The notes below the pieces were generated by a model. That model ran no database searches. It was not told the origin of the DNA and saw nothing but the letters and a program-made list of their open reading frames with translations. From Cristatella mucedo (lineage: Eukaryota > Bryozoa > Phylactolaemata > Cristatellidae): DNA of 64,000 bases. The DNA lies in the NCBI GenBank assembly GCA_009760855.2, contig WPIO01000210.1:266387-330386 (forward strand), read 5' to 3'. Within the stretch, counting starts at the first letter, position 1; the number at the start of each line of letters is the position of its first letter. This document shows positions 43,140-57,059 of the stretch, in pieces. The position numbers and the translations under genes are program-made.

Positions 43140-43974
43140 GAGCTAACTTCGACGCCATGCAAAACAGCAATTTCTCAGCAAGAATAGCCTTTTAAGAGGC
43201 ATTTGTTGCATCCAGAGGCGCCAAGAGCGATGCAAGTGCGTGCCTAACTGGTGGCCGAAGTAGAGTCAAGCCTCCTTAGTCGCAGCAGACGTGTATTGCG
43301 ACCACGACTCATGGGAGCACAAGCATCACACAGTTTTAAGGCCTATTCTCAAACACTAAATCACACGGCAAATATGGCTGCTTTAACAGCTGCCATCGTC
43401 TCAACACTAGCTCGGCTAAAGCCATGTTGACAGAATCACAGTCTGCCGATGCTTAATGCTTCAGGGTAAGTCTTGGAGATGATGACAGCATTGGAAAGAG
43501 GACAAACGTCGACGGAGTGAGTCCAAGGCGGCTGGCCTGGTATGGCTATCTGGGCCTTTCCTTGTTGCCGGAACAGACAACAGATGCTGGGAGAATGTGA
43601 ACACTATTGGCACCAGATGCCCAGGAAGGCTAACACTCTAAAAGGCAGCTCATCAAAGTCTTACCAGCGAGTGAAGCTCTCGTTCAATAGCAAAAGTCTC
43701 GTGATAACTGTGGCTCGGCATACTGAACAAGCACTCCTATGCTGACTTGTAAGCGGCCACTGTGGTAGCATGGACGAGGCATCCTTGATAGATTTTAGAT
43801 CCAATTGTTCACAGTGAATCAGAATGTAGTCCATACAGGACCTAAAAAAAAGCGATCAAGATTGTAAACAGAAGCAGTTGGATATCGATATAGGAGGCCA
43901 GAAGAATAAAATAAATCTTAGGCCCTGACAGCAAAGGACATGTGGTTCGGCAGAGATTCAGGTTAACGGTTTGA

Positions 43975-44620
43975 TCCCGAGCAGGGAGTGGTACGACACA
44001 TAGCCTAGTGGGGGGGGGGAATCCAATAGGTGGGCTTGAGAAAAATAAGTAAGACACATAAATGTGACTAATGCAACCCTGAAGTCGATGCTTTGCTTGA
44101 CTGGGAGTGAGTGCAGTTAAAAAAAAAGTGTTGTGATGTCGCAACTTAGATCATCCCGGCATACAAGCCTAGCTGCGGAGATTCGAACAAGCTGGCTGTA
44201 AGTGCTTGAGTGCAACGGTCGATAGACCAGGAAACCGTGAGCTACATATGTCAAGATCGGACATCACAGTAGCGTAGACCAATTAAGATGTGATATCACT
44301 GCCTAAGCAGGAAATAATTTTTGCGATGTTGTGTTGTATGTAGGTATGCAGAAAGTACGTAGACGTGACTTTGAAGCTGACGGGGTCGTCTAATGAAGTA
44401 CAATTTTGACAGAATGCTTAGCTTTTGTGCAGATAAAACAACAAGTATGGTGGCTGGCCCGATTGTCAGGACCTATCTTTTTACTTTCTCAGTCGCACAT
44501 CTTTTGCCCATAACCTTTTAGCTGATTTTTATTTTTTATTTAAGTTAGAAAAGTCCCCTGTTGTCTATTTGCAAGTGTCCTCAGCTCATACAGCAATGTA
44601 TTTGAGAGAATCGGTCATTT
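43975..44620 (-). mobile_element. Array unit 1: old LINE F1-like fragment
   Basis: On minus it spans counterparts of IWMGANFLKL (near 44530) down to the LPHQAKH region (near 43990). Blocks 'cggcatacaagcctagctgc' and 'ggagattcgaacaagctggc' correspond to ARLVCR and QLVQNS. It is truncated at both ends at the same places as the fragments in the other units, so it was duplicated with the unit and not independently inserted. Confidence 0.75.
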
Positions 44621-45574
44621 TGGCTGTCATTGAAGAATCTTTAGGGATGCTGCTTAGGACAAAGTAAGCAGAATATAGACGCCATAAAGGAAACATGATC
44701 TAATGGTTATCACCAGCATGCTTAACGTCCACAAGAGGTACTTGGTTAGTGATGACGAACGTTAGGTCAAATTTTCAAATAAGTTCGCAGAAAACTGCAT
44801 AGTGCGTCTACTTATATGCCCAGACCAAACAGACCACGTGAATCTAATGCATGCCGTTCGGCCATCCAAAGAAGAAGCAGTTGGTCACCGTACGTCAGCA
44901 CCAGGCCACACAACACTCCGAGCAAAGTTTTATATCAGAACCTGTCTTTGTTTGGCTGCTCTCACCAACAACACATTGCATGCAGACAAGATTGCTGCAG
45001 CAGACACAACCAGCACAAGTAGCAGCAGCTGACTACCCATAGGTTAAGGTCGAGCAAAGCTTCCTGCTTTCGCTTGGTGGGAAATACAGTTAAAGCAGAT
45101 TAGGCACTCCTGGAAAACTCACGACACAGTCGCACATGATCAACTGTATGCAACACCAGTGACAGTCTATACGGTTGTATGCCATTAGTATCCCTTAGCT
45201 GGCCGATCCTACCCTCATGGGTGTAATCCTTAGCAACTGAGTGATGCAAGAAGGGGAGGGTGGGAATACAGGAACCAAGCCTTTATATAGGAGGATGTCG
45301 AATGCAGTGCAGCCTACCCAAGGTGGAAACTCCTTACACTGCATCCACAAGCACGAAGCGCGATGCAGATGGCTGCTTAAGTCGTAGTTAAAATAGAGAC
45401 GAGCCTCCTTAGTACCAGCAGACGTATACTGTGACTACGACTCATGGAAACACAAGCATCACACAATTTTAAGGCCTTTCCCCAAACACTTAACCATTAC
45501 GCAAAAATGGCTGCTCTAATAAGAGCTCACGTCTCACACACTTTCTTGGCTAAATTACGCGGCAGGATCGCAGT

Positions 45575-45871
45575 AATTTAATATATTGTATCTATTTCTG
45601 TAAATCCACAGTCACAAAGACTACGTGGGTGTAACGCAGGAGAGATTTATATAGCTCACTCACAGCCTAAGCAATTTTTGGTACGAATTCGGTCGCCAAC
45701 AGACTTCGTCTCACGCAAAGAAGAATAATTGGGAAGCCTAGCAGAGTCAGGATAGCAGTTGGTGTAGTGAGGAGCACGGGAGTAGCAACTTACAATCGCT
45801 GAAAAGGATAATCTAAAGTCGGTAGCAGGAGAGTAATTGTCATTTCATAAGATTTGTGGAAGCGAGTTTCA
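45575..45871 (-). mobile_element. LINE F2 3'-end inserted in one array unit
   Basis: The 3' end of F2 (about 300 bp, 'actacgtgggtgtaacgc' to 'gcgagtttcacagtct') splits the unit between 'gatcgcagt' and 'cagtctgccgac'. Sister units read straight through this point. The repeated cagt (45571-45574 and 45872-45875) marks a short target-site duplication. The junction also shows microhomology between LINE and unit. Confidence 0.8.
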
Positions 45872-46429
45872 CAGTCTGCCGACCCTAAATGCTTCAGGGT
45901 AAGTCAAGCGACAGATCATAGTATAGGACAGAGGAGAAACGTTGGCGGAGTGAGTCGAAGAGGGCGTGCCTGCTTAGGCTCTCAGGGTCTCTCCTGGCTT
46001 GCCGGAAAGATCAACAGATGCTAGTAGCATGTTGAACGCACGTGGCACCAGATGCCCAGCAATGCAATCACTCTAGAAGCTAGCTCATCGAAGTCTTACC
46101 AGAAAGTGAAGCTCTCACCCAATAAAAAGAGTCTCGTGATAACAGTGGCATGGCATATTGCACACACACTCGTAGACAAATCGTTTTAACACAAGGCTCG
46201 AACTTATGAGCGCCTGTTTTCTTAGCATGGACGAGGGGTCCTTACTCTATTGTAGCTCCAATGGTTGACATAGAATGAGAATGTGGTCCGGACAGGACCT
46301 AAAAAATCTATCAAGATTGTAATCGGAAGGAGGTGGACATTGATCTATGAGAATAGAAGAGTAAACCAATTCTTAGACCCTGTTTGCAAAGGATATGAGG
46401 TTCGTACCAGACTAAGGTAAATGGTGCGA

Positions 46430-47090
46430 TCCCGAATGGTGAGTGGTATGACACTCAGACTAGTGGTGCTGTTGCCAAATAATTAAGGCACCGAAAAGTG
46501 ATTGATGTAATCTTGAACTCGATGCTTCGCTTGACTTGAAGTGAGTGCAGTTCAGAGAAAAGTGGTGTGATGTCGCAACTTGGATCCTCCCGGCATACAA
46601 GCTCAGCTGTGGAGATTTGCACAAGGTAGCTGTGAGTGCCTGAGTGCATACGCCGATAGACCAGCAAACAGTGAGCTATTGGATGTCAAGATCAGATAAT
46701 AAAATATCGTGAACCAATTTATATTTGATATCCCTGCTTAAGCAAGAAAGAATTTTCGCAATGTTATTTAGTACATAGGTATGGACCAATTTAGATGTGA
46801 TGTCCTTGCCTAAGCAAGAAATAATTTTTGCATTGTTATGTGGTACGTAGGTATGCTGAAAGTAGGCAGAAGTGACTGTAAAGCTGATGGGGCAACTAAT
46901 TAAGTTCAATTTGAAACAGGATGGCTTGCTTTTGTGCAGATTAAACAGCAAGTATGCTGGCAGGGTCGATTTTCAGGAAATATCTTTCTAGTTTATGAGT
47001 CTCACGTCTTTTGCCCATAACCTTTTAGCTGATTTTTATCTATATTTAAGTTCAGAAAGTCCACTGTCGTCTATTTGCAAGTGTCATCAG
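46430..47090 (-). mobile_element. Array unit 2: old LINE F1-like fragment
   Basis: Same truncated fragment as in unit 1. The best open stretch (46667-46455, 70 codons) reads LVQISTAELVCREDPSCDITPLFSELHSL, clearly the RT C-terminal block. An internal duplication near 46720-46850 repeats the 'ccctgcttaagcaagaaag' segment. Confidence 0.78.
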
Positions 47091-47705
47091 TACATACAGC
47101 AAAGAAATGAGAGAATCGGTCGTGTTGGCGGTCACAGAAGAATCTTTAAAGATGCTGCCTAAGACAAAGTAAGCCGACTATAGATGCTATGAAGGAAGCA
47201 TGATTGAATGGTTAGCACTAGCATGGTTAATGCCCAAGCGAGGTACTTGGTTAGAGGTAACAAACATGTGGTCAACTTTATCAGTAGGTTAGCTCCAGAT
47301 AGTATTGTGCGACCACTTATATCCACAGACCAAACAAGTCGTATGGACCTAATAATGGCAGTTCAGCCATCCGATCGAAGAAGCAATTGGTCACCGTAGC
47401 TCAGGGCCAGCCACACAACTGCACGAGCATATTTTTTTCACCAGTATTGATCTTAGTTTGGCGGCTCTTCCCAAAAGACACTGCATCCACAAAAGGGTAC
47501 TATAACAGACATGGTTGCCTAAAGCTACCAGCGCGAGCAGCAGTAGCCTGAGTAGCCACGCACTCGTTGGTTATACGCAGAGCTAAGCTTCCAGCTATCG
47601 TTTGGGGGCAAAGATAGTATAAGCAGATCAGGCACTTTACGAAAGCTAAGGAGCGTAGTCGGACGGGATTAACTGCATGCAACAGCCGTGAAGCTCTAAA
47701 CCGTT

Positions 47706-48100
47706 AATAACTTTGATAATAATAATGCCCTCAATAAAGCGCCCTCAGTGAACTCGTTGTATTTCTAGGCGCCTTAAAATTGCTGCAAATCGATACGTAA
47801 GTGAATGGTAAGTAATACCATGCTTGATAAACAACATGAATAACATAGTTAGAGGTGACATGCACATAGTCAGAATGTAATTGTGGTTAGTGGCAGCATG
47901 CACAGGGTCAGCGCACATTAAAACATTAAGGATGAATCACAGGCAACAACTGTATGCTGTCGTAAATAGGTGTGTTTTTAAGTTTTTTTTTAAATGAGGT
48001 CAAGTCAGGGGATGTTCTTACACAAGCCGGAGTGAGTTCGGGATTTAGGAGCATACGAATTAAATGCACGGTCTCCAAAAGAGTAGAGGTTTGTACGAGG
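47706..48100 (-). mobile_element. LINE F1 3'-end inserted in one array unit
   Basis: ATA tail at 47716-47725 (plus reading), hairpin with aaagcgccc and aggcgcctt, 3' UTR and the end of the coding region up to 'ggtttgtacgagg'. Sister units are uninterrupted at 'acggttgtatgcc', so the insertion postdates the duplication of this unit. Confidence 0.85.
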
Positions 48101-49029
48101 TTGTATGCCATCAACACCCCTATGCTGGCCAATCCTACCTGCGCGCCTATAATCCTTAGGAGCTGCGAGATGCACAAAGGGGTTGGAGGAAGGACGGGAA
48201 CCAATCCTGCATATATAAGGATGTCGAAGGCAGAACATCCTGAACAAGTGGGACCTCCTTGCTGTGCATCCGTAAGGACGACAGGCGATGCCAATGGCTC
48301 GTTAATTGGTTGCTAAAATCGAGACAAGCCTTATTAGTCCCAGCAGACCTGTACTGTGACTACGACCAATAAGAAAACAAGCATCGCAGAATTTCAAGGT
48401 CTATTCTCAGACGATGACCCACGAAGCAAAGATGGCAGCTTCAAATACTGCCCACGTCTCAACACTAGCTCGGCTAAAGTCACGTGAATAGAATCGCAGT
48501 CTACCGATGCCTAATGCTTGAGGGTAAGTCTGGCAAATGATGATAGCATAGGACCGTGGATAAACGTCGACGAACTGAATCCAAGGAGGCTGGCCTGCTG
48601 AGGCTCTCTGGGCCTTTCGTTGTTGCCCGAACAATCAACAGATGCTAGGAGAACTTGAAAACACGTAGCACTACATCTCCAGGGAGGCTAACACTCTAGA
48701 AGGCAGCTCATCAAAGTCTTACCATCAAGTGAAGCTCACACCCAATAGAAGAAGTCTCATGATAACAGTGGCATGGCATACTGCACAGCACTCGTAGCCG
48801 GATTGTTTTAACTCAAAGCGCAAACTTGTGTGTGGCTGCTTTCGTAGCATGAACGAGGGTTCCTTGGTAGATTGTAGCTCGAATTGTCAACATAGAATGA
48901 AAAATCAGTCCGGACGAAAGCTATAAATTCAATCAAGAAAGTAAACCAAAGGAATTGGAGATAGATATAGGAGGCCAGAAGAATAAACTAAATCTTAGTC
49001 CTTGTCTGCAAAGGATATGACGTTCGTAG

Positions 49030-49620
49030 TTCAGGCAAACGGTTAGATCACGAACAGCGTGTGGTTTGAGGTATAGCCCAGCTGAAAAAAAATTTAATAG
49101 GTGGGCTCAGGCCAATTTCTTAAGACAACAAAAAGTAGCTGATGTGAATGGATGTCGATGCTTTGCTTGACTGGGAGTGAGTGCAGTTCAGCAAAAAGTG
49201 GTGTAATGTGGCAACTGGGATCCTCACGGTATACAACCCTAGCTGAAGAGATTTGAACAAGCTTGCTGTAATGGCCTTATTGCATAGGCCGATAGTCCAG
49301 CCAGATGTGAGCAACAGATGTCAAGATTAGATATCAGAATAATGTTGACCAATTTCCACGAGTTAATCCTGCCTAAGCAAGTAGGAATTTTTACCATGTT
49401 ACGTGGTATATAAATATGCTTAAAGTAGGTAGACGTGACTGTGAAGCAGATGTTGGCATCCAAGGAAAATCTGTTTTTATCAGGATGCCTAGCTTTTGCG
49501 CTCATTAAAATGAAAGTATGCTGGCACGGCCGATTGTCACGACTTATCTTTTTAAATTCTGAATTGCACTAGTTTTTTCCATTAAGTGTTAGCTGATTTT
49601 ATCTTCATTTAATATAACGA
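49030..49620 (-). mobile_element. Array unit 3: old LINE F1-like fragment
   Basis: Same block order as in unit 1 ('ggtatacaaccctagctgaa', 'gatttgaacaagcttgctgt'), with extra substitutions and no open frame over 90 codons. Confidence 0.7.
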
Positions 49621-49644
49621 AGTCTAATGATATCAATTTGAAAA

Positions 49645-49740
49645 TGTTCATTTGCAGAAAATGTAAAGCGACTAGAAAGAGATTGAGTTCTCTGAGGGCG
49701 CTTTATCAAGTGCATTATTATTATTATTATTACTATTATT
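49645..49740 (+). mobile_element. Tail-only LINE F1 insertion in an array unit
   Basis: Only the last 95 bp of F1: 'tttgcagaaaatgtaaagcg', the hairpin with gagttctct and an ATT run. Sister units read 'caatttgc...gtcatcagcac' without it. Confidence 0.88.
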
Positions 49741-51289
49741 GTCATCAGCAGGTGCAGCAGGAAATTTGTTCACGGGGATTGCTGGAATCATAGAGAAGTC
49801 CTTAGCGACTCTGCATTAGACAACGTAAGCAGACAATTGATGCTATAAAGGAAGCATGATTGAATGTTAGGGCTAGCATGTTTAATTTCGACAATAGTAA
49901 CTTCTTTAGCGATGAAATGTATAAGCTCAAAGTTCAAAATAGGTTAGCAGCAGAATGCATTGTGCAACCACCTATATGCACACACAGAAAAAATCACGTG
50001 GACCTAATACATGCGGTTCGGCAATCCAATACAAGAAGCAATCGGTCGTCGCAGGTCAGATCCAGGCAACGAATAACCCCGAGCGTGCGTTTTTAGCAGA
50101 CACTACCTTCGTTTGGCACCCGTTCGGAAAACGCGTTGAATTCACACCAAGGATACCAAAAGAGACATGGTGGCTTAAAACTACCGTACGAGCAGCACCA
50201 GTCTGAGTAGCCACGTACCCATAGGTTGCAGGTCGATCAAATGTTCCGGCTATCGCATGGAGGCAAATACAGTAAAAGCAGATCAGGCACTCCACCAAAG
50301 CTCACAAGCATAGTCGCACGGGTTTTACTGTATGCCCCGGCTGTCAGAGTATAAAAGGTGTTATACCTCCAGCATCCCTTACCAATTCTTCCTGCATGCC
50401 ATAGACCGTAGCAGCCGGTAGATGCTCGTAGGGGTAGGTGAAGGAAGGGTGACTAAGCCTATATTTACGACGATGACAAAGGCAGAGCTGCATTCGCAAG
50501 TCGTACCTCCTTACACTGTGTCCACTAGCACAAATAGCGATGCAAGTATCTGCTTAACTGGTCGCTAAGATAGAGACAAGCCTCCTGAGTCGCAGCACAC
50601 GTTTACTGCGACCACAACTCTTAGGAAAACAAGCATCACTCAATTGTAAACCCTATTCCCAAAAACTGAACCGCGAAGCAAAGATGGCAGCTTCAATTGC
50701 AGCCAACATCTCAAAAATAGCTCGGCTAAAGCCACGGGGATATAATCGCAGTGTGCCGATGCCTAATGCTTGAGGGTAACACTGGCGAAGCATGATAGCA
50801 TAGGACAGAAGATGAACGTCAACGGAGGGAGTCCAAGGAAGCTCTCTTGGCCTTTCCTTGTTGCAGGAACGACCAAGAGATGATAAGAGAATGTGAACAC
50901 ACGTCGCACCCAGGTCGATGCCCAAGAAGGCTAGCACACTAGAATGCAGCTCATCAAAGTCTTTCCAGCAAGTGAAGCTCTCGCTCAATAGTTCGAGTCT
51001 CATAATAACAGTGGCATGGAATATTGCACTGGCACTCGTAGCCGGATTGTTTAACCGCAAAGCCCGAGCTTGTGAGCGGCTGCTTTCGTAGCATGGACGA
51101 GGGGTCCTTGGAAGATTTTAGCTTTGATTGTCGACGCATAAAGAGAATATGGTCCAGACAGGACCTCAAAAAGCAATTAAGATTGTACACAGAAGCAGTT
51201 GAAGATCTGCATAGGATGCCAAAACATTCAACTAAATCGTAGGCCCTGTGTGCTAAGGATTTAAATTTCTCGCGAGACTCAGGCAAACT

Positions 51290-51905
51290 GTTACATCACG
51301 AACAGGGACTGGTACGACGCTTAGCCAAGTGGGGGGAAAATCTGATGAGCGGGCTTGAGCCAAATAAGTTAGTGGACTAAAAATGACTGATGTAATCTTG
51401 ATGTCAATGATTTGCCTTGTTGGGAGTGAGTGCCGTTCAGTGAAAAGTGGTTTGATGTTGCAACTTGTATCTTCCCGGCATACAAGCCTAGTCGCAGATA
51501 TTTGCACGAGCTGGCTGTAAGTGTTTGATTTTAGATGCCGATAGACCATCAAGAAGTTAGCTACAGATGTCAATATCGGATATCACATAGCGTGGATAAA
51601 TTTAGATGTGATATCCCTAGCTAAGCTAGTAAGAATTGTTAAAATGTTACGTGGTATATATGTATGCTGAAAATAGGCAGATGTAACTGTACAGCTGATG
51701 AGGTCATCAAAATAAGTTCAATTTGGAACAGGATGCCTAGCTTTTGTGCTGATTAAAAAGAAAGTATGCTCGCGAGACCGATTGCTATGACTCATCTTTC
51801 TAAATTCTGTATCGCACTTCTCTTGCCCATAAAGTGTTAGCTGATTTTATCTTCATTTAATATACGAACGTCTGCTGTCGTCAATTTGCTAACGTCATCA
51901 GCACA
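51290..51905 (-). mobile_element. Array unit 4: old LINE F1-like fragment
   Basis: The open frame 51573-51253 (106 codons) reads LVQISATRLVCREDTSCNIKPLFTE, matching the RT C-terminal block. Truncation points are the same as in units 1-3. Confidence 0.75.
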
Positions 51906-53029
51906 TGCCGTAAGAAATGTGAGAAAATCGGGCGTGTTTGAATCATGGAGGAATCTTTAGCGATGCTGGAGACGACAAAGAAAGCAGACTATAGATACTA
52001 TAAAGGAAGCATTGTTAATGCTCGCACGTTTAAAGACTATAACAGTTACTGGGTTAGAGATAACATACATACGCTCACCATTAGAGATAACATATTTATG
52101 CTTAACGTCCAAAATAGGTTAGGAGCAGATGTCATAGTGCATCGACCTGTAAACACACACAGAACAAATCACGTAGACCTAATACATGCTGTTCGGCAAT
52201 CCAATAGAAGAAGCCGTTGGTCACCATAGGTCGGATTCAGGAAACACAACAGCTCGAACATAGTTTTTTCGTAGACAATACCTTCGTTTGGCTTCTCTAA
52301 CCGAAAACACATTGCATTCACACAAGGGTACTGCAGCAGATATGGCGGCTTAAAACCATCCACATGAGCATCAGCCTGAGTAGCCACGTACCCGTAGGTT
52401 ACAGGTCGAGGAAGGCTTCTGGCTTTTGCATGGAAGCAAACACAGTAAGAGCAGATCAGGCACTCTACCAAAGCTCACGAGCATTGTCGTCGGGATCGTC
52501 TGTATGCACCAGCAATGACAAAATGACAGTGTAGAGGGCGTTATGCCATCAGCATCCCTTAACTGGCTAATCCTACCTGCATGCCTGTAATCCTTAGCTG
52601 CCGATAGATGCACCTAGGAGTTGGTTGGAGAAGGGTACCGATGCCTACGATGTCGAAGGCTGATCTGCCTTTCAAAGTGGGACCTCCTTACTCTACATCC
52701 ACAGGCGCAAAGAGCGATGCAAGTTCGTGCCTAACTGGTGGCCGAAATAGAGTCAAGCCTCCGTTGTCGCAGCAGACGTGTACTGGGACCACGACTCACG
52801 GGAACACAAGCACCACGCAGTTTTAAAGCTTATTCTCAAACACTAAACCACGGAGACAAGATTGGAGCTTCAATTGCAGCTAACGTCTCAACAATAGCTC
52901 GGCTAAAGCGATGGGGATTGAATCGCAATCTGCTGATGCTTGAGGGTAAGACTGGCGAAGGATGTATGCATAGCACAAAGGATGAACGCAGAAGGAGTGA
53001 GTCCAAGGAGGCTGGAAGTGTCAAGACAG

Positions 53030-53360
53030 GATGTTATAAGTCTGTGGCCAAATTCTATTAATATATTCCTTCCTAAGCAAGTAAGATTATCTGCAATCTT
53101 ATGCGGTTTTTAGGTAGGCTGAAAGAAGGCAGACCAATCTGCGAAGCAGATGTGGTCATCTGATAGGCTCAAATTTGCAGCTGGAAACATAGCTTTTATG
53201 CAGAAAGAACACAAAGTACATCGAAAAGGCCTATTGTTGAAATTTAAATATGTAATTGCTTTACGCAGTTGCTTTGGCCATAATATTTTGGCTGCCTTTA
53301 TTTTTTCAAATTCGACAGTTGGCTGTCGTCTATTTTGTTATAGCCTAACCCACATGCAGC
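53030..53360 (-). mobile_element. Array unit 5: shortened old LINE F1-like fragment
   Basis: Only the 5'-ward half of the LINE fragment remains ('cctaagcaagtaagatt', 'gatgtggtcatctgatagg', 'gctgtcgtctattttg'). The QLVQNS/LVCR half is deleted together with part of the neighbouring unit. Confidence 0.6.
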
Positions 53361-53559
53361 AAGGAAGCTAAAACGGTCGACTATGTGGGATGTCTTAGAG
53401 GAATCTTCGGCGAGGTAGCATTAGACAAAGTAATCAGACTACAGATGCTTTAGAGAAAGTTTTATTAAGTCGCTAGCGCTGGCCTGCAGAAGGTCAAAAA
53501 AGCTTAAATACTAAAAGGTAACATACATAAGGTCGACGTTCATAATAGATCAGTTGCTG

Positions 53560-55480
53560 AATGCATATTTCGACTAATTTTTTGCACACAGTACACACTT
53601 CACGTGGACTTAATGCAAGCTTTGGGGCACACACTGGATGAACCAATCAGCCATCATAGGTTACAAAAAGCCAACTAAACATCAAGAGCATAGTTTTTTT
53701 TAGTAGGCTCTATCTTTTTTGGATTACCTTGCCAGACACGCAGAACCTCCTCAAAAGTCTCCTGCAGCACGCATGGTGGCGAATTCTATACGAGCGAGCC
53801 TCATATCCATTGGCAACCGGTTGAGCGAAGCTTCATGCTATAATATTGAGGTAAACGCAGTGAATGCAAATCATACGAACTAAAAATGAACATGAGCACA
53901 GTCGAGCACGACCAACTTCATGCATAAGGAGTGACAGTACAATCGGTCGCGTGCAATCAGCATCCCTTAGCTAGCTAGTCGTACCTGCATGCGTGTAACC
54001 CTTGGCTACAGTGAGATGCACTAAGGGGTGAGTAGAAGAACTGGAACCTGGCCTGTATATATAATAATGCCGGCAGGAAAAACGGCTGCCAAGGTGGGAC
54101 ATCGTTACATTGCATCTACGAGCAGGAAGGCATGGCCGAACATTCAAAAGTACCGCTCGGTACAATAGGTTACGAAGAGCCAACGCAACATCACGAGCAT
54201 AGTTTTTACTGTAGACACTATCTTGATTTGTATGACCTTGTCAGATACAATAAACATCTACGTGGGTCTTCTGCTGCTCGCAGAGTCGAAAATTCTAACC
54301 ACGCGAGCCCCATATCTATGGGTAACAGGACGAGCAAAGCTTCCTGCTATAGCATTGAGGTACTAGCATTAATTTTTAATTGCAAGAAATGCCAACACTC
54401 AGGAGCACAGTCGCACTCGCTAAACAGGTATGCGCTAGCAGTGACAATCTAAACGGTTGCATGAAATTGACATCCCTTAGCTTCTTAATACTACTTGCAT
54501 GCATATACTTCTTAGCAACAGTGAGACGTGCAAGTGGTTAGTAAGAGGACGGGAAATAGGCACGTATATATGAGGATGCCAAAAGCGATACTTGCTAGCA
54601 AGGTGGGATCTCGGTACACTGCATCTACAAGCACAATGGAGCAGAAGCGTAGAATATATAATAGGTCGATGGTCAAAATAGATGAGCAGCAGAATTCATA
54701 ATGGGAAAACTTTAATGCACCCAGAACTTCACAGGAATTAACACTTCCTTTTAGGCAAACACTTGAAGACAACATCGATTAACATAGGTCAGGAACAGCC
54801 AACCGAACCACACGAGCATCGTTTTTTTTTCAGCAGACGTAATCGTCGGTTGGCTTTCCTGGCCAGATGCACAGGATATCCAACAAAGTCTACTGCAGCA
54901 CGACTTATGGCGAATGTGACCCAATGACAGCCTCATATCCACAGGTGACATATAAAGCCAAGCGTCCTGCTACAGCAGAAGGCACACGCAAAAAATGCTA
55001 ATCACACAAGCTGGAAAAGCCCATAAACACAGTCGTACACGCTCATCTGTATTCACCAGGATTGACAGCTGAGACAGTTTCTTGCAATTAGCTTCCCATA
55101 GCTGGATATTCCTACATGGCTACTAAGGACACCAGTGCGAGCATCACATCCACTGGTAACAGGTCGAGCAAAGATTCCTGCTACGTAAATGAGACACAAG
55201 CAGTTAATGCAAATCACACGAACTGCGAAAGCTCATAAGCACAGTTGCTCACGATAACCTGTGTGCACCTGTGGTGACAGTCTCAACGGTTGTATGAAAT
55301 CAGAATCCCTTTGAAATCAAATCCTAGCTGCATGCATTAATCCTTGGCAACAGTGACATGCACAAACGGGGTGTGAGGAAGGACTGGAAACGAAACCTGT
55401 ATGTATTAGGATGCCGAAGTTAGAGCAGGCGACAAGGGAAAGACCTCATTCAACTGCATCTACAAGCACGATGAGCTTGT
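53560..55480 (+). repeat. Short-unit block I of the array
   Basis: Short units with the 'cgagcatagtttt' block start near 53590, 54130, 54740 and about 55120. The last junction (55115-55118, catg) carries a 406-bp deletion relative to block II. Confidence 0.7.
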
Positions 55481-56229
55481 CAGTAGGCCGTTTAAGTAGC
55501 TGCAAAGAGATAGATAAACATCCTCAGTACCTGCAATCATATTATGTGACCACAACAGATGGGATCGCAAAGATCACAGAACTTTAACAGCCATCGCCTC
55601 AGGCTGAAAACAGAAGCAAAGATGTAAGCTTTCATTGCCACCCGCCTGTAAATACCTATGCAGCTTATGCCACGAGGACGGATCGCACTCTGCCAATAGC
55701 TAATGTTAGGGGGTAAGTTGTAATATTAATATGAGCATAAGGCTGAGGTTAAGCGTCGACGAACTGACACCAAGTGGCAAGCCTTCTAAACCTCTCCAGG
55801 CCTTTCCTAGCTCTCCGAAAAGATCAGTGAATTCTGAGAGAATGGAACTCTCGTGTCACCAGATGCCAGGTAGGTAAAAACTGTACATGGCAGCCTATCA
55901 AAGTCGTTCTAGTGTGTCAAGCTCATGCCCAGCAAAAGAAGTCTCATGATAACGGAGATATTTCGGAATGCACATGGTATACCATCTGAATGGTTCCAAG
56001 GCTAAGAAAAAACTTGGGAGCAGCCACCGTCTAATCGCAGATGAGGGTTCCTTGATCCATGGTAGCTCAAACAGTCGAGATACAAAACATATGGAGTTTT
56101 GGACTGGACCACAAAGAGCAATCAAAACTGTAAACCTGAGGAGGTAGAGATCGATATCAGAGTCAACGTGTGTTAATCACGTCGGAAACCCTGTCAGTAG
56201 AGGATATAAGGTTTTACAAGATACAAGTG

Positions 56230-56840
56230 AACGGTTTGACGACGAACAAGGCATTTTTTGACGCTCGAACCAGGACGGAAAAATAACTGGCATGTGGGTA
56301 TATGCCTACTAACTTAGATGCCTACTTGTGAAGGATACAAACTTGAAGTCGATGCTTGGCTGGACTCTGAGTTTCGGCGGGTCGCATTCCAGTGTGTGAA
56401 GTGGCCACCGGGATACTCTTGATATATAAACGCCGATTCCCACAAGGTCTCTTTAAGAGCCTGATTGCTCAGGCCGGTGAACAAGAGCAACGCGACATGC
56501 AAATGTCAGGACACGATGTTATAAATGCGTGGACCAATTCTATTATTATATTCCGTCCAAAGCAGGTAAGAATACCTACAATGTTATGTGATATGTATGT
56601 CCGCTGAAAGAAGGCATACCTGTCTGGTAAGCAGATGTGGTCATCTCATAGGCTCCAATTTTCAGCTGAAAAAATAGCATTTCTGCAGAAAGAACACCAA
56701 GTACTAAGAAAAGGCCGATAGTTGAGATTTAACCATGTAATTGCCAAGCGCAGTGGCTTTGGCCATAATCTTTTGGAAGCTAGTATTTTTTCTAACTTCG
56801 TCAATTGGCTGTCGTCTATACGTTTTTGTCCAAAGAACAT
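56230..56840 (-). mobile_element. Array unit 6: old LINE F1-like fragment
   Basis: Same fragment. The 56314-56840 interval matches 61030-61560 closely, for example 'ggccaccgggatactcttga' in both. The RT coding is unrecognisable without the less diverged units as a bridge. Confidence 0.65.
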
Positions 56841-57059
56841 GCAGCAAGAAGCGAAAAAGGTCGACTATGTGGGATGCCTTAGAGGAATCTTCAGTGATGT
56901 AGCCTTGGAAAATGAATGCAGACTACATGTGCTTTAGAGAAAGCTTTATTATGTGGTTAGTGCCGGCCTGTTAAGGACAACAAGGGTTAAATACAAAAAG
57001 GTAACATGCATAAGGTTGACGTTCATGATAGAGCAGCTGGTGAATGAATATTTCGACTA

